Positions 42,745 to 51,112 of a DNA stretch of 64,000 nucleotides are shown here, piece after piece. How positions within the stretch are numbered: position 1 is the first letter of the stretch; every line of letters begins with the position of its first letter. The notes below the pieces were generated by a model. It saw nothing but the letters and a program-made list of their open reading frames with translations. It did no database searches and was not told the origin of the DNA. This stretch comes from an uncultured Rickettsiales bacterium (GTDB taxonomy: Bacteria; Pseudomonadota; Alphaproteobacteria; Rs-D84): positions 15,644-79,643 of the forward strand of contig URSJ01000004.1 of the NCBI GenBank assembly GCA_900550495.1. The letters run 5' to 3'. Position numbers and translations under genes: made by a program.

Positions 42745-43275
42745 TTATTTTGTTTTAGCGAATACAACTATATCACGTGGCACGCCATGCAACATCATAA
42801 ATTTACGCAGCACCCCTTCGCGTGCGTATCCCGCACGCCTGGCCACCGCCTGAGATGGCAGGTTTTCAGTATCCACACGAATTTCAATTCTGTTTAATCC
42901 CAGCACATCAAAGCCATATAGTTCCAGCATACCTACTGCGCGTGTCATGATGCCCTGCCCCATTGCATCGCGGGATAACCAATATCCGATTTCGCCGCGC
43001 TTGTCCGCCTCGTTCAGCTCAACAAAACTGACGGACCCACGGATTGCACCATTTTGCGTTATAAAATATGACCCTTTTTTAGTATCAAACCCTTTGACCA
43101 ATGCAGGGTATTCATCTTCGGGTGTTTTAACGAATTTCACCCAGTTTAACCACTGGGCCAAATATTCGCGTTGCCCATCAATCAACGTAAAAACAGTGCG
43201 CGCGTTTTCAAACGTTGGCGCAATTTTTTCCAATAGAAAATCACCGGCGTTCATGACCAGTGGAAACTCTGCCAT
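42745..43275 (-). CDS. GNAT acetyltransferase, RimJ/RimL type
   Basis: The 176-residue protein fits the RimJ/RimL branch of GNAT N-acetyltransferases (N-terminal acetylation of ribosomal or other proteins). It has the strand set SYFITQNGAIRGSVSF, the motif A region EIGYWLSRDAMGQGIMTRAV (acetyl-CoA loop GQGIMT) and the late NLPSQAVARRAGYAREGVLR. Target unknown. It lies 24 bases upstream of gltX on the same strand and is divergent from trmB. Confidence 0.88.
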   Translation of the reverse strand: MAEFPLVMNAGDFLLEKIAPTFENARTVFTLIDGQREYLAQWLNWVKFVKTPEDEYPALVKGFDTKKGSYFITQNGAIRGSVSFVELNEADKRGEIGYWLSRDAMGQGIMTRAVGMLELYGFDVLGLNRIEIRVDTENLPSQAVARRAGYAREGVLRKFMMLHGVPRDIVVFAKTK

Positions 43276-43284
43276 TAATTTACC

Positions 43285-43313
43285 TTGTTTTATATTATAT
43301 CGGATTCTATACT
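43285..43313 (+). promoter_or_regulatory. Promoter giving a leaderless trmB mRNA
   Basis: TTGTTT and TATACT are separated by 17 bases. The -10 ends at 43313 and the ATG begins at 43320, so the expected first transcribed base is the A of the start codon. No Shine-Dalgarno is present. Confidence 0.6.
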
Positions 43314-43319
43314 AAATAT

Positions 43320-43958
43320 ATGGAAAAACAAGAAATAAGAACTTTTGGTCGCCGACACGGCAAAAAATTATCTGCACGCAAGCAGCACCTGTTGGCAAAT
43401 GTTTTGCCACAAATTACGGCAAAAAATGACGAAAATGCTGGGGATTTCAATATTCTGGAAATAGGATTTGGCGCAGGCGAACACGTGCGCGATTTGGCAC
43501 GTGAAATCCCAGACGCCACAATTATCGGTGCCGAACCGTTTGTGAACGGCGTTGCGGCATTACTGGGCGCGATGACGGACGACAAGACAAACGAAATTTT
43601 ACCCGAATACAAAAATATCCGCATTTACCCGGACGATGTGCGCGATTTCCTGCGCACGGGTAATATGAAATTCAAACAAATTTGGATTTTACACCCTGAC
43701 CCATGGCCCAAGGCAAAGCATGAAAAGCGTCGCCTGTTGCAGGCCGAATTTATAAATCTGTTGGCGTCGCACCTGACCGATGACGGCGAAATTATTATCG
43801 GCACAGACCATTGGGGATATTACGATTGGATTATTGACCAGGTGTCACACACAAACCTAAATGCCACAGTGCCCGACATCGCAACAATTCAGACACGTTA
43901 TCAAAACAAAAACATGGCTGCCACAGACGCACCGAAATATCTGGTTGTTACCCGATAA
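43320..43958 (+). CDS. trmB: tRNA (guanine-N7-)-methyltransferase TrmB
   Basis: TrmB methylates G46 of tRNAs using SAM. The 212-residue protein has the family N terminus RTFGRRHGKKLS, the SAM site ILEIGFGAGEHV, the PEV-like GAEPFVNGV, and the hallmark ILHPDPWPKAKHEKRRLLQ. The ATG at 43320 is chosen because family members begin close to this motif and a promoter occupies the upstream in-frame extension (43260-43319). Its last 11 bases overlap the convergent gene that ends at 43948. Confidence 0.93.
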   Translation: MEKQEIRTFGRRHGKKLSARKQHLLANVLPQITAKNDENAGDFNILEIGFGAGEHVRDLAREIPDATIIGAEPFVNGVAALLGAMTDDKTNEILPEYKNIRIYPDDVRDFLRTGNMKFKQIWILHPDPWPKAKHEKRRLLQAEFINLLASHLTDDGEIIIGTDHWGYYDWIIDQVSHTNLNATVPDIATIQTRYQNKNMAATDAPKYLVVTR

Positions 43959-44625
43959 AAAATTTCAAATTTGATAATTTTTCTGGTCGCAATTGTTCGG
44001 TCAAACGCATAACCTGATCTATGCGTACGGGATTCGCCATTGGCGCAAAATGCACTTCACCTTTAAATGTTCCCATTGCATTTAACGCGCCATAAAAACG
44101 CCCAACAAAGTCTGACTTGTCACCCATATCGTGCGACATTGCAAATATCACAGACGACGCCCCCAACGCATTTAGCGCATCGAACACATCTGACCAATCA
44201 GATGGTTCTATTTTGCATATATCCAATCCGACGGACAATTTTTTATTAAAAAACAAATCTTCACGAATCGGGCCCAAATTTTTTACAATTGTCCCCAGAT
44301 CAATTACCCGCATGAACATCTGGGCACAGGCGGCACCGCATTTAAACGCCGAATTGATATTCATGGTCAATTCAGATGCATCTGCCGCCCCGATACCACG
44401 TGGACGCGTCGGCACATAAAAACGCGTTGAAATTTGAATTTTAGTTTGTTCAACCCATGGCCAAACAATTTTAACAGCCGATGTTCCAACCGATATGTCA
44501 TGCACCCCATGTGCGATAGCATCATCAACAACCCCTGCCAGCGCATTTGCATCCATATCCGCCGGGCACCATGCCGCCACGTGACCGTTTAATAATTCGC
44601 CAAGAATGTTTTCGTTATCAATCAT
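43948..44625 (-). CDS. Unknown soluble protein, possible alpha/beta barrel
   Basis: I do not recognise this 225-residue protein. Short hydrophobic strands alternate with helices (HDISVGTSAVKIVW, SVGLDICKI, ASSVIFAM, GEVHFAP), which would suit an alpha/beta barrel enzyme. There is no signal peptide or membrane helix. It has no obvious cofactor motif; the conserved-looking features are Cys residues in FKCGAACAQMF and Asp/His near SHDMGD. It overlaps the end of trmB by 11 bases in convergent orientation and is divergent from the unknown cassette at 44669. Confidence 0.7.
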   Translation of the reverse strand: MIDNENILGELLNGHVAAWCPADMDANALAGVVDDAIAHGVHDISVGTSAVKIVWPWVEQTKIQISTRFYVPTRPRGIGAADASELTMNINSAFKCGAACAQMFMRVIDLGTIVKNLGPIREDLFFNKKLSVGLDICKIEPSDWSDVFDALNALGASSVIFAMSHDMGDKSDFVGRFYGALNAMGTFKGEVHFAPMANPVRIDQVMRLTEQLRPEKLSNLKFFIG

Positions 44626-44653
44626 TACGCTTTTTACTTTATCACAAATATGA

Positions 44654-44659
44654 TATAAT
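44654..44659 (+). promoter_or_regulatory. -10 box of the unknown cassette
   Basis: A perfect TATAAT ends 9 bases before the ATG at 44669, leaving a leader of only two or three bases and no Shine-Dalgarno. No convincing -35 was found. Confidence 0.4.
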
Positions 44660-44668
44660 TGAAATCAA

Positions 44669-45571
44669 ATGAAATACAGAATTGATAACATGTTGCTCGG
44701 CCTATTGTGGTTACTGGTAATAACACTGGTGGCCTGTTTTTGGTTTAACACAATGTTCGGGTTCAATTTGTTTATCGGCGCACATTGGCAGTACTTGGCC
44801 TATCTCCAGGCGGCCCAGACACCAATCAAACCTTCATTTTATATATCGCTGATTATTATATCTGCGGTAATGATATGCGGACTATATTTGATTATGCGAC
44901 CGCGCTTTCGTAAAATTCGTCTTCCGATTATGCGGATTAACACACGAAAAAAAGTGATGTCTATCCCTGACGTCCCCGCCACGCAGCCAGCACCTGTCCA
45001 CACATCTACACCTGCTGTTATGAACACGCCTGCACGCCCTCCGCGTCTGAACGCGGCGACATTGGGTGGCATGCTAACCATGGCGGGCAATCCTGCCACG
45101 ACGCACGCAAACACTGCGCAGACCACGACGCCACCTGCCCCTCCGAAACCCAGTGACATTGAAATTGCACAAATTACTGAAATATTTAAATCCGCGGGAT
45201 ATACAACCAAGAATCCACCACGCATAAATGGTAACCGGATGAGTTTGCTGGCCATCGGCACAAATGAGACACTGTGGTTGGGGGCGCATGGGATTGCCAC
45301 CACTGACATGCGGCACGCAATTGATAAATTAAACGATGTGTTTTCAGATACGCTGGACGATATATATATAAATGTGAACGGTTTTATCATTGGCGCACCA
45401 GACGCCGCAACCGCCGAATTTGACGACATACTTATGTTTAATGATGTGGACGGGCTGCGTGAATACATCACCGCGCATCCGAATGCCCCCCTGCCCGATG
45501 ATGACAATGGGAACTTTGACGCATATTCTGAATACATTGATACTGTCATAAATTACATAGGTAAAATCTGA
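44669..45571 (+). CDS. Membrane-anchored protein of unknown function
   Basis: The 300-residue protein has two N-terminal membrane helices (about 8-28 and 57-78), a basic segment, a Pro/Thr/Ala-rich linker (about 98-165) and a C-terminal soluble domain (about 168-300). The C-terminal domain has mixed alpha/beta character and an acidic end (PLPDDDNGNFDAYSEYID). With both helices near the N terminus, the soluble domain should be cytoplasmic. No family is recognised. It heads a four-gene run and its TGA stop overlaps the ATG of the next gene, so the two are translationally coupled. Confidence 0.75.
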   Translation: MKYRIDNMLLGLLWLLVITLVACFWFNTMFGFNLFIGAHWQYLAYLQAAQTPIKPSFYISLIIISAVMICGLYLIMRPRFRKIRLPIMRINTRKKVMSIPDVPATQPAPVHTSTPAVMNTPARPPRLNAATLGGMLTMAGNPATTHANTAQTTTPPAPPKPSDIEIAQITEIFKSAGYTTKNPPRINGNRMSLLAIGTNETLWLGAHGIATTDMRHAIDKLNDVFSDTLDDIYINVNGFIIGAPDAATAEFDDILMFNDVDGLREYITAHPNAPLPDDDNGNFDAYSEYIDTVINYIGKI

Positions 45572-46077
45572 TGCAATGGTCACAAGATACCGCAATGCGA
45601 CGCGCACGCGAACTGAATATCGACGATATTCCGTTGGTGTGTCATCGTCCTGTGTTGGTGCCGGTTGACCCCAATTGGTTTGCACGTTACAAAACATTGA
45701 AGCATAAATTTATGCAAACACTGACCGATTCGGTCGATACTTTGGCATTTATGAATTTAACCCAAGATGAATTTATGGGGCTGGTTATGGGAACACGCCT
45801 GCCCGACAATATGTCGTTTCGTTTTCGGATTCCATTGGTATGGGGGGGAAAACTGGAACTGGAAAATTTGTTTATGTGCCAGACATTTCCGCATTCACAT
45901 AATATGGACAGATTGATTATTGAGCAATCTGGCAACGATATGATTTGGTTACCAAATCCGACAAAAAAAATATATGTCCCTGCACACACCGCTGGTGGCG
46001 GTGATGGTGGTAACGCGACCGAGGACAGATTATCACAAATGGCTGCACAAATGGCCAGTGCACGCGGTATGGAGTAA
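45571..46077 (+). CDS. Unknown cytoplasmic protein of the 44.7-46.7 kb cassette
   Basis: This 168-residue protein has no signal peptide or membrane helix and no domain I recognise. Residues 1-50 are basic and helical; the middle holds SFRFRIPLVWGGKLELENLF, then a His pair in FPHSHNMDRL; the C terminus has a Gly-rich hinge and a short amphipathic helix. Start and stop codons are shared or close to the neighbours (1-base overlap upstream, 11-base gap downstream), so it is part of the same operon. Confidence 0.72.
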   Translation: MQWSQDTAMRRARELNIDDIPLVCHRPVLVPVDPNWFARYKTLKHKFMQTLTDSVDTLAFMNLTQDEFMGLVMGTRLPDNMSFRFRIPLVWGGKLELENLFMCQTFPHSHNMDRLIIEQSGNDMIWLPNPTKKIYVPAHTAGGGDGGNATEDRLSQMAAQMASARGME

Positions 46078-46088
46078 CGGAAAGAATT

Positions 46089-46529
46089 ATGTCATCAACA
46101 CGTGATGAATTTTTATCAGCAATGAAATTACGGGGTGCAATTATTGCACCCGCCGCCCCAGTACGCGCAACCGCATTAGCAAATACTGCACTGCAAAATT
46201 TACGCGCGGCAATGCTGCCAACATTTTTACTGGACATGTATAAAACTGCCGACACAATCAATATTGGTAACGGATATATTTTTGGCATATCTGAATTTGC
46301 ACGCGGGGCAAAATTTCCTGTTCCAGACATCGTATCAATAAATCGCGAATTATCAGGAATAAAAAAACTGCGTGGGTTGACTCTGTTCGGGCGCAACGAC
46401 CTGTTCTGGTTTGCATTTGATTCATTTGGAACATGTATGATGTTGGACAACCTGAACTTGGGGGTATTGCGGAAGTATGATAACCCATATCGCGCAATGT
46501 CTGATTGTTTGCTGGGGGGAAAATTTTAA
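46089..46529 (+). CDS. Possible SUKH/SMI1-KNR4-like protein
   Basis: The 146-residue protein shows the order typical of SUKH-superfamily proteins. A helical N terminus is followed by LPTFLLDMYKTADTINIGNGYIFG-type sequence (here split), a central strand with FGRNDLFWFAFDSFGTCMML, a turn and a closing helix (YRAMSDCLLGGKF). In other bacteria many SUKH proteins are immunity proteins of toxin systems; others are regulatory. The assignment is by pattern only and is uncertain. GGAAAG precedes the ATG. It is third in the cassette. Confidence 0.55.
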   Translation: MSSTRDEFLSAMKLRGAIIAPAAPVRATALANTALQNLRAAMLPTFLLDMYKTADTINIGNGYIFGISEFARGAKFPVPDIVSINRELSGIKKLRGLTLFGRNDLFWFAFDSFGTCMMLDNLNLGVLRKYDNPYRAMSDCLLGGKF

Positions 46530-46532
46530 TCC

Positions 46533-46730
46533 ATGAAAAAAATATCTGTTTCTTTGTCAGGCCACCACACCAGCATATCGCTGGAATCAGAATTTATCGA
46601 CGCATTACACGAAATCGCCACACGCCAATCCAAAACGGTCAGCACAATAATAAATGAAATTGATAAATCCCGCACAACCAATAATCTATCGTCTGCGATA
46701 CGCGTGTGGGTTCTGAAAAACTATAAATAA
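46533..46730 (+). CDS. Ribbon-helix-helix DNA-binding protein (RHH_4 type)
   Basis: The 65-residue protein has the full RHH_4 pattern seen in many Alphaproteobacteria: a first strand KKISVSLSGHHTSISLESEF, helix 1 (IDALHEIATRQ), helix 2 (TVSTIINEIDKSR) and the closing LSSAIRVWVLKNY. Such proteins bind DNA as dimers and often act as local repressors. It is 3 bases after the SUKH-like gene and is the last gene of the cassette, so autoregulation is a reasonable inference. Confidence 0.82.
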   Translation: MKKISVSLSGHHTSISLESEFIDALHEIATRQSKTVSTIINEIDKSRTTNNLSSAIRVWVLKNYK

Positions 46731-46757
46731 AAGGGCCAGTATTTACCGGCCTTTTTT
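46731..46757. terminator. Convergent terminator after the cassette and ybeY-lnt
   Basis: AAAAGG / CCTTTT with an inner CC / GG and GTA / TAC pairing forms an imperfect hairpin flanked by A- and T-runs, between genes ending at 46730 (+) and 46743 (-). Confidence 0.65.
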
Positions 46758-48752
46758 ATTACCAAACAGTATTGCACCACATGCGGCAATTGCCAAGATT
46801 ATAATCAGCATACCATCACGCCCAATGTATCGATACGGCGTTTTGTGTACCCCGCACACCACGCCATCCATCACACCAGTCGCAGCAATATCAATTTGCG
46901 AAATAATTTCACCATCAGCGGCAACAAACGCACTGATTCCAGAATAATTTGCACGAACAATTGGCAATCCACTTTCAATCGCATAACGACGCACCATATC
47001 TAAATGCTGGTACGTGCCAGGTGTCGCGCCAAACCAATTGTCATTTGTTATATTCACAATTGCATCAACCGTCGCACCACGCGGAACCAACGAATCGGTA
47101 AATATTATTTCATAACAAATTGCTGGAACAAAATTAAACGCTATACCGTCCAAATTCATCGAAATAACACGTGGCCCACCACCGGCAGTCAGGTTCGCCG
47201 GCGACGGCATTATGCCAAACGGACTGTATTCGCCAAAGGGCACCAAGTGTGATTTATGGTAAACATCGGTAACCGTGCCAGCATTATTTGCAACAATCAT
47301 TGAATTGTAAATGTTACCATTTGCGATTGATGTTGCACCAATAATAATTGGCCGCCCCAACGCGTCTGACAACGGCATATCGTCATCAGTCATTGCAAAC
47401 GGATATGTCGTTTCTGGGAACACAATTAAATCAGGTGTTGCATCATCACGCGACAACGCAATCAGGTTTTGAACATTGCGTTCTGCCTGGGCAATGCGGT
47501 CGGCATGCGACGAGTATTGCATTTTTGTTGACTGTGACTGTGCTGGCTGAACAATTCTAATAACTGGATGTGCAATATTTGCGTCATTGCATTTTGACAT
47601 ACCAATATTATGTATGCCCCAACCCAACCCACACAGTGCAAGTATCAGGAACACAAAAAATGATGCGTATGATTTTTGTCGCAACATTTCAACCACCCCG
47701 GCGACCAATCCCAAAATAACGAACGTCAGCCCCAAAGCCCCCCACAGCGACATAGAATTTGCAATCATTGGCATTGACAATGTGATATTCGCAATCGGAT
47801 TCCATGGAAATCCAGAACAGAACCATTCGCGCAGCCATAAAACAAGTGTCCACGTGCCCGCGAATACAAATGGTCGCGCGGCGGTTGCTACGCGCGTGCG
47901 CACAGACAATATAAATGGCCACACAAATACGACCGCCCCAAACAACGCAATACCAACCAGACTGGGGATTGTCCAAATTGCAAACTGGGCCTGTAATTCT
48001 GGGACAACGTATATAGAATGCAACGTCCACCAGAACATGACCAAACTGTATGCCGCGCCAAACGGCATTGCCCGCAACCACAATCGTGCGACGCCAACCT
48101 TGTCAACTGCGCCACGCACAATTATCCAGTATGCCATGCCAATTGCGGCAATTGTCACAAACCATAAATTAAACGGCGCAAAACCTAACGCTGCTATAGC
48201 CCCCAGCAGCCCCATAAAAATATATTGCCCCCAACCATTCGGACGCAGACGCATGCGCCGCAAAAACGCAACAAGCCCTGCCCCCGGACAACATTTCTCG
48301 TCCGTGCATGGCCGACTTTCTTCTTCGCCTGCATATGGATTTTTATATCCCAACCTTTCCATAATTTTTATTTCCAGTGTTTCCATCTCTGCTGCTTGGT
48401 CATCGGTAATATGGTCATATCCAACCAAGTGCAACGTGCCGTGCACAACCATATGCGCCGTATGTTCAGAAACAGAAATTCCAGCTGCGGCAGCCTGGGC
48501 CGCAACGGTATCCAACGATATATAAATATCACCCAACAATATCGGGTCGCCTAATTCAAATGACAAAACATTTGTTGGCTTGTCAATACCACGATATTTA
48601 CGATTTAATGTATGAATTTCTGTGTCATTGGTCAGTGTAATCGAAACCTCAGCCGATTTATACGAATTCCCCAGTGCTATACGCACAATTTTTTCAAAAT
48701 CAATTTTATACTTTTTCCAACGCTTGTCGTTGTAATTCACATATACTTTCAT
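46743..48752 (-). CDS. YbeY rRNA endonuclease fused to apolipoprotein N-acyltransferase Lnt
   Basis: One 669-residue frame carries two enzymes. Residues 1-150 are YbeY, the metal-dependent endoribonuclease of 16S rRNA maturation, with TNVLSFELGD and the zinc motif HMVVHGTLHLVGYDH. After a Cys-containing linker (about 145-165), residues 170-660 are Lnt, which adds the third acyl chain to lipoproteins at the inner membrane. It has about six N-terminal helices, then a nitrilase domain with catalytic Glu in FPETTYPF, Lys in YHKSHLVPFGEYSP and Cys in PAICYEIIF, and a final helix. No stop or frameshift separates them. In many Alphaproteobacteria ybeY-corC-lnt are adjacent; here corC is absent from the fusion. 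The start has no clear Shine-Dalgarno. Confidence 0.92.
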   Translation of the reverse strand: MKVYVNYNDKRWKKYKIDFEKIVRIALGNSYKSAEVSITLTNDTEIHTLNRKYRGIDKPTNVLSFELGDPILLGDIYISLDTVAAQAAAAGISVSEHTAHMVVHGTLHLVGYDHITDDQAAEMETLEIKIMERLGYKNPYAGEEESRPCTDEKCCPGAGLVAFLRRMRLRPNGWGQYIFMGLLGAIAALGFAPFNLWFVTIAAIGMAYWIIVRGAVDKVGVARLWLRAMPFGAAYSLVMFWWTLHSIYVVPELQAQFAIWTIPSLVGIALFGAVVFVWPFILSVRTRVATAARPFVFAGTWTLVLWLREWFCSGFPWNPIANITLSMPMIANSMSLWGALGLTFVILGLVAGVVEMLRQKSYASFFVFLILALCGLGWGIHNIGMSKCNDANIAHPVIRIVQPAQSQSTKMQYSSHADRIAQAERNVQNLIALSRDDATPDLIVFPETTYPFAMTDDDMPLSDALGRPIIIGATSIANGNIYNSMIVANNAGTVTDVYHKSHLVPFGEYSPFGIMPSPANLTAGGGPRVISMNLDGIAFNFVPAICYEIIFTDSLVPRGATVDAIVNITNDNWFGATPGTYQHLDMVRRYAIESGLPIVRANYSGISAFVAADGEIISQIDIAATGVMDGVVCGVHKTPYRYIGRDGMLIIILAIAACGAILFGNKKGR

Positions 48753-48773
48753 TTGAATTTTTTCCCGAAATTT

Positions 48774-50654
48774 TTATGCAACATAATCGTCGTGTGTGGC
48801 CAAATCATGCACATTGCGCATTTTTACTATGTCTGATTTTTTAACTTTTTCTGTCCCAGAATTAAACACGAAGCGTTTGCCACGCGCATTTTTGACGTTT
48901 TTAACACGAGCCAACTGAGTAACACGCACAACATCCGATTGCGCACGTTTATTCCCATTAGCAACCGCCAATCTATAGTTCGCTAATGCTCGCTGTAAAT
49001 TACCCTTTTGTTCATAGGCCACCCCGGCATTATAATATGCGGCACCAAATTGTTTTTTATCCTTGATGCGTGTTATCACCTCACGCGATTGCATTATGGC
49101 CATGTCATACTTCGCCATTTTATTATACGTCGCGGCCAAATCATTACGCAAGCTCGCATCATTGGGCGCCTTTTCAATCAGTGATAAAAATTTGTCGATT
49201 GCATCTGAGTATTTGCCTTTTTTGTATGCAGATGTTGCACTGGCATACAACTTATCGTAATCTTGGGACGCGGGTACGGCATCAAAAGACACAATCGGCG
49301 CAGACCTGATTACGCGTGGTGCTTGGGCATATACATTTATATCAGTTCCTAATTCACATTTATTATTTTGACATTGCGCCAAAATATTTTCTGGCAAAAA
49401 ATCTTTGACCTTGGGCGCATTTGCGATTGATTTTCCATGACGATCGACAGGATTTTTGACCCACTTGCGAAACTTGGCATACAACTTATTGTTTACCGTG
49501 CGATGCTCTTCATCGCCAGTAAAAAATTTTGTTTTTTCGCCTCCGACCATTTTATAGAATTCATACATTCCCCCCATTGGACATTCCATCAACATTTCTG
49601 GTGTCACATTCCCGGTCAGCACACCTGCCTCTAGCCACCGACGCCAACGCAGTCCTGTGCCACCAACCAAGAAATTCCCGATACGCCCAGCAACAACATT
49701 TGAACTTTTGCCATGTAACCAAGCACGTCCAAAACTGGTTTCCGCCGTTGTCGGAAATTCTGCAAACCGCTGTCGCACCAAATTATCCGGCATGTTTGTT
49801 CCATACTTTTTAAAATCCTGACGCAGACGCTCAAAACGTTCACGGTGATTTTTATCGCGCGGATTTTCAATCATCTTGGTTCCTGTATTGTATATAATTG
49901 ACGCCATCGCCAATGCCTCGGCCGTATTATTTATATCGACCCCTTCCATTGCGACATTATAACAATACATTGTAAAATACGTTTCCCCATGTTCCAGATG
50001 CCAACGCGCCAAATCATATGCCTGCTGTGTTGTAATTGGTTTTGTATCCTTGGTCACACTGGTTCCATCGGGCAATATTGTTGAGCCAAATCCAATCGTC
50101 CAAACACCACGACTATCCTTGTATGGAATATGCAGACCTGTTTTTTTATCCACCTTGACTCCTTCTTTGGCAAGCAGGTCAGCAATCAAAAATGGTGTGA
50201 TTGAACGCATACGTTCCAAATAGGCCCCATACGTATTTGGTTGCACACGCTTTACCGTCTGTTCAATATGATATTCTTGGGGTGCAACGTGGGCAACATC
50301 AGTCTGGCTATCACGTGCCATCTTTACACCACCCAATGTCATTACAAACATCAGGTAATACAATAAATGTGCCGACAAATTAGGATATTTTTTTAAAAAT
50401 TCAGAAATCTTTTTATTCTCACCGTTTTTATTTTTTGAAATTTCCTTGCTTGCATTTCTGCGTTCCATCGCGCGCAACAAATGGTTGTCCAATGTCGTAT
50501 ACTTGGCCGCCCACAACAAAAATTGAAACAACGCTGTGGTTGTCATTCCAGTGGCACGAACAAATGTATTCGTGTTTGATTGAGCAATTTTCTTGGTCAA
50601 TCTTCCCATCGCACGATGCGGTGCATTTACAACCTTTCTAAATTTTTCGGACAT
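48774..50654 (-). CDS. Membrane-anchored GH24 lysozyme-like protein with C-terminal TPRs
   Basis: The 626-residue protein has a basic N terminus and hydrophobic segments near residues 30-55 and 93-112 (LSAHLLYYLMFVMTLGGVKM). A GH24 (phage lysozyme-like) region follows at about 140-350. This begins LAKEGVKV and has the family sequence IPYKDSRGVWTIGFGST, with the expected catalytic Glu in the EG motif. A Lys-rich linker follows, then at about 478-590 at least three TPR repeats (YKKGKYSDAIDKFLSLIEKA, YNAGVAYEQKGNLQRALANY). If the topology is as expected, the lysozyme and TPRs face the periplasm. It is far longer than phage lysozymes and has no phage neighbours. Function in envelope remodelling is inference. 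Confidence 0.8.
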   Translation of the reverse strand: MSEKFRKVVNAPHRAMGRLTKKIAQSNTNTFVRATGMTTTALFQFLLWAAKYTTLDNHLLRAMERRNASKEISKNKNGENKKISEFLKKYPNLSAHLLYYLMFVMTLGGVKMARDSQTDVAHVAPQEYHIEQTVKRVQPNTYGAYLERMRSITPFLIADLLAKEGVKVDKKTGLHIPYKDSRGVWTIGFGSTILPDGTSVTKDTKPITTQQAYDLARWHLEHGETYFTMYCYNVAMEGVDINNTAEALAMASIIYNTGTKMIENPRDKNHRERFERLRQDFKKYGTNMPDNLVRQRFAEFPTTAETSFGRAWLHGKSSNVVAGRIGNFLVGGTGLRWRRWLEAGVLTGNVTPEMLMECPMGGMYEFYKMVGGEKTKFFTGDEEHRTVNNKLYAKFRKWVKNPVDRHGKSIANAPKVKDFLPENILAQCQNNKCELGTDINVYAQAPRVIRSAPIVSFDAVPASQDYDKLYASATSAYKKGKYSDAIDKFLSLIEKAPNDASLRNDLAATYNKMAKYDMAIMQSREVITRIKDKKQFGAAYYNAGVAYEQKGNLQRALANYRLAVANGNKRAQSDVVRVTQLARVKNVKNARGKRFVFNSGTEKVKKSDIVKMRNVHDLATHDDYVA

Positions 50655-50656
50655 TT

Positions 50657-51031
50657 TTATTTTCCCCGTTTTGTTTTCCCCAGACCAGACTTCTTGGCAA
50701 TTTTAGACCGATGCAACGCATAATTTGGCGCAACAAATGGATAATCTGCTGGCAATCCCCACTTTTCGCGATACGCATCTGGCGTCATGTTAAATTTACG
50801 TTGGATATAACGACGCAGCATAATATGCCATGTGCCGTCTTCCAGACATTGAATCTTGTCAGGACGGACTGATGCCGCAATCTGGGCCGGCGTTGCCGAC
50901 GCACCACGCAATGTTTCACGCGCCGCCGCAACTGCAGCCGCCATCGTCAGCCCTGGATTCGCCGCGATTGCAGCCGCCGCCAGATTGGCGACCGCCAATG
51001 TAAAGTCAGAATTTTTATCGTTATTTATCAA
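50657..51031 (-). CDS. MucR/Ros-family regulator lacking the zinc ligands
   Basis: MucR/Ros proteins bind AT-rich DNA and repress surface and symbiosis genes. The 124-residue protein has the family C terminus NMTPDAYREKWGLPADYPFV followed by APNYALHRSKIAKKSGLG. The zinc-finger segment reads IQCLEDGTWHIMLRRYIQ, where the second Cys and the ligand His of the Cys2His2 site are missing. Zinc-independent Ros homologues are known in Mesorhizobium. The start codon is TTG (51031) with AAGGGAT 8 nt upstream. It is 2 bases before the lysozyme-like gene on the same strand. Confidence 0.86.
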   Translation of the reverse strand: MINNDKNSDFTLAVANLAAAAIAANPGLTMAAAVAAARETLRGASATPAQIAASVRPDKIQCLEDGTWHIMLRRYIQRKFNMTPDAYREKWGLPADYPFVAPNYALHRSKIAKKSGLGKTKRGK

Positions 51032-51112
51032 TTGATAATCCCTTGGATATTTAATACAGTTATTATATCACAAAATAAACAATAAATAAAATTAAAGTAA
51101 AACAAATATAAA

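Noticed and set aside
47587..48525. Long plus-strand open frame of 312 codons opposite ybeY-lnt
   Set aside because: It is antisense to a clear gene with all catalytic motifs, has no family signature and no ribosome binding site; similar long antisense frames at 8492-9271 and 13520-14299 are shadows of real genes.
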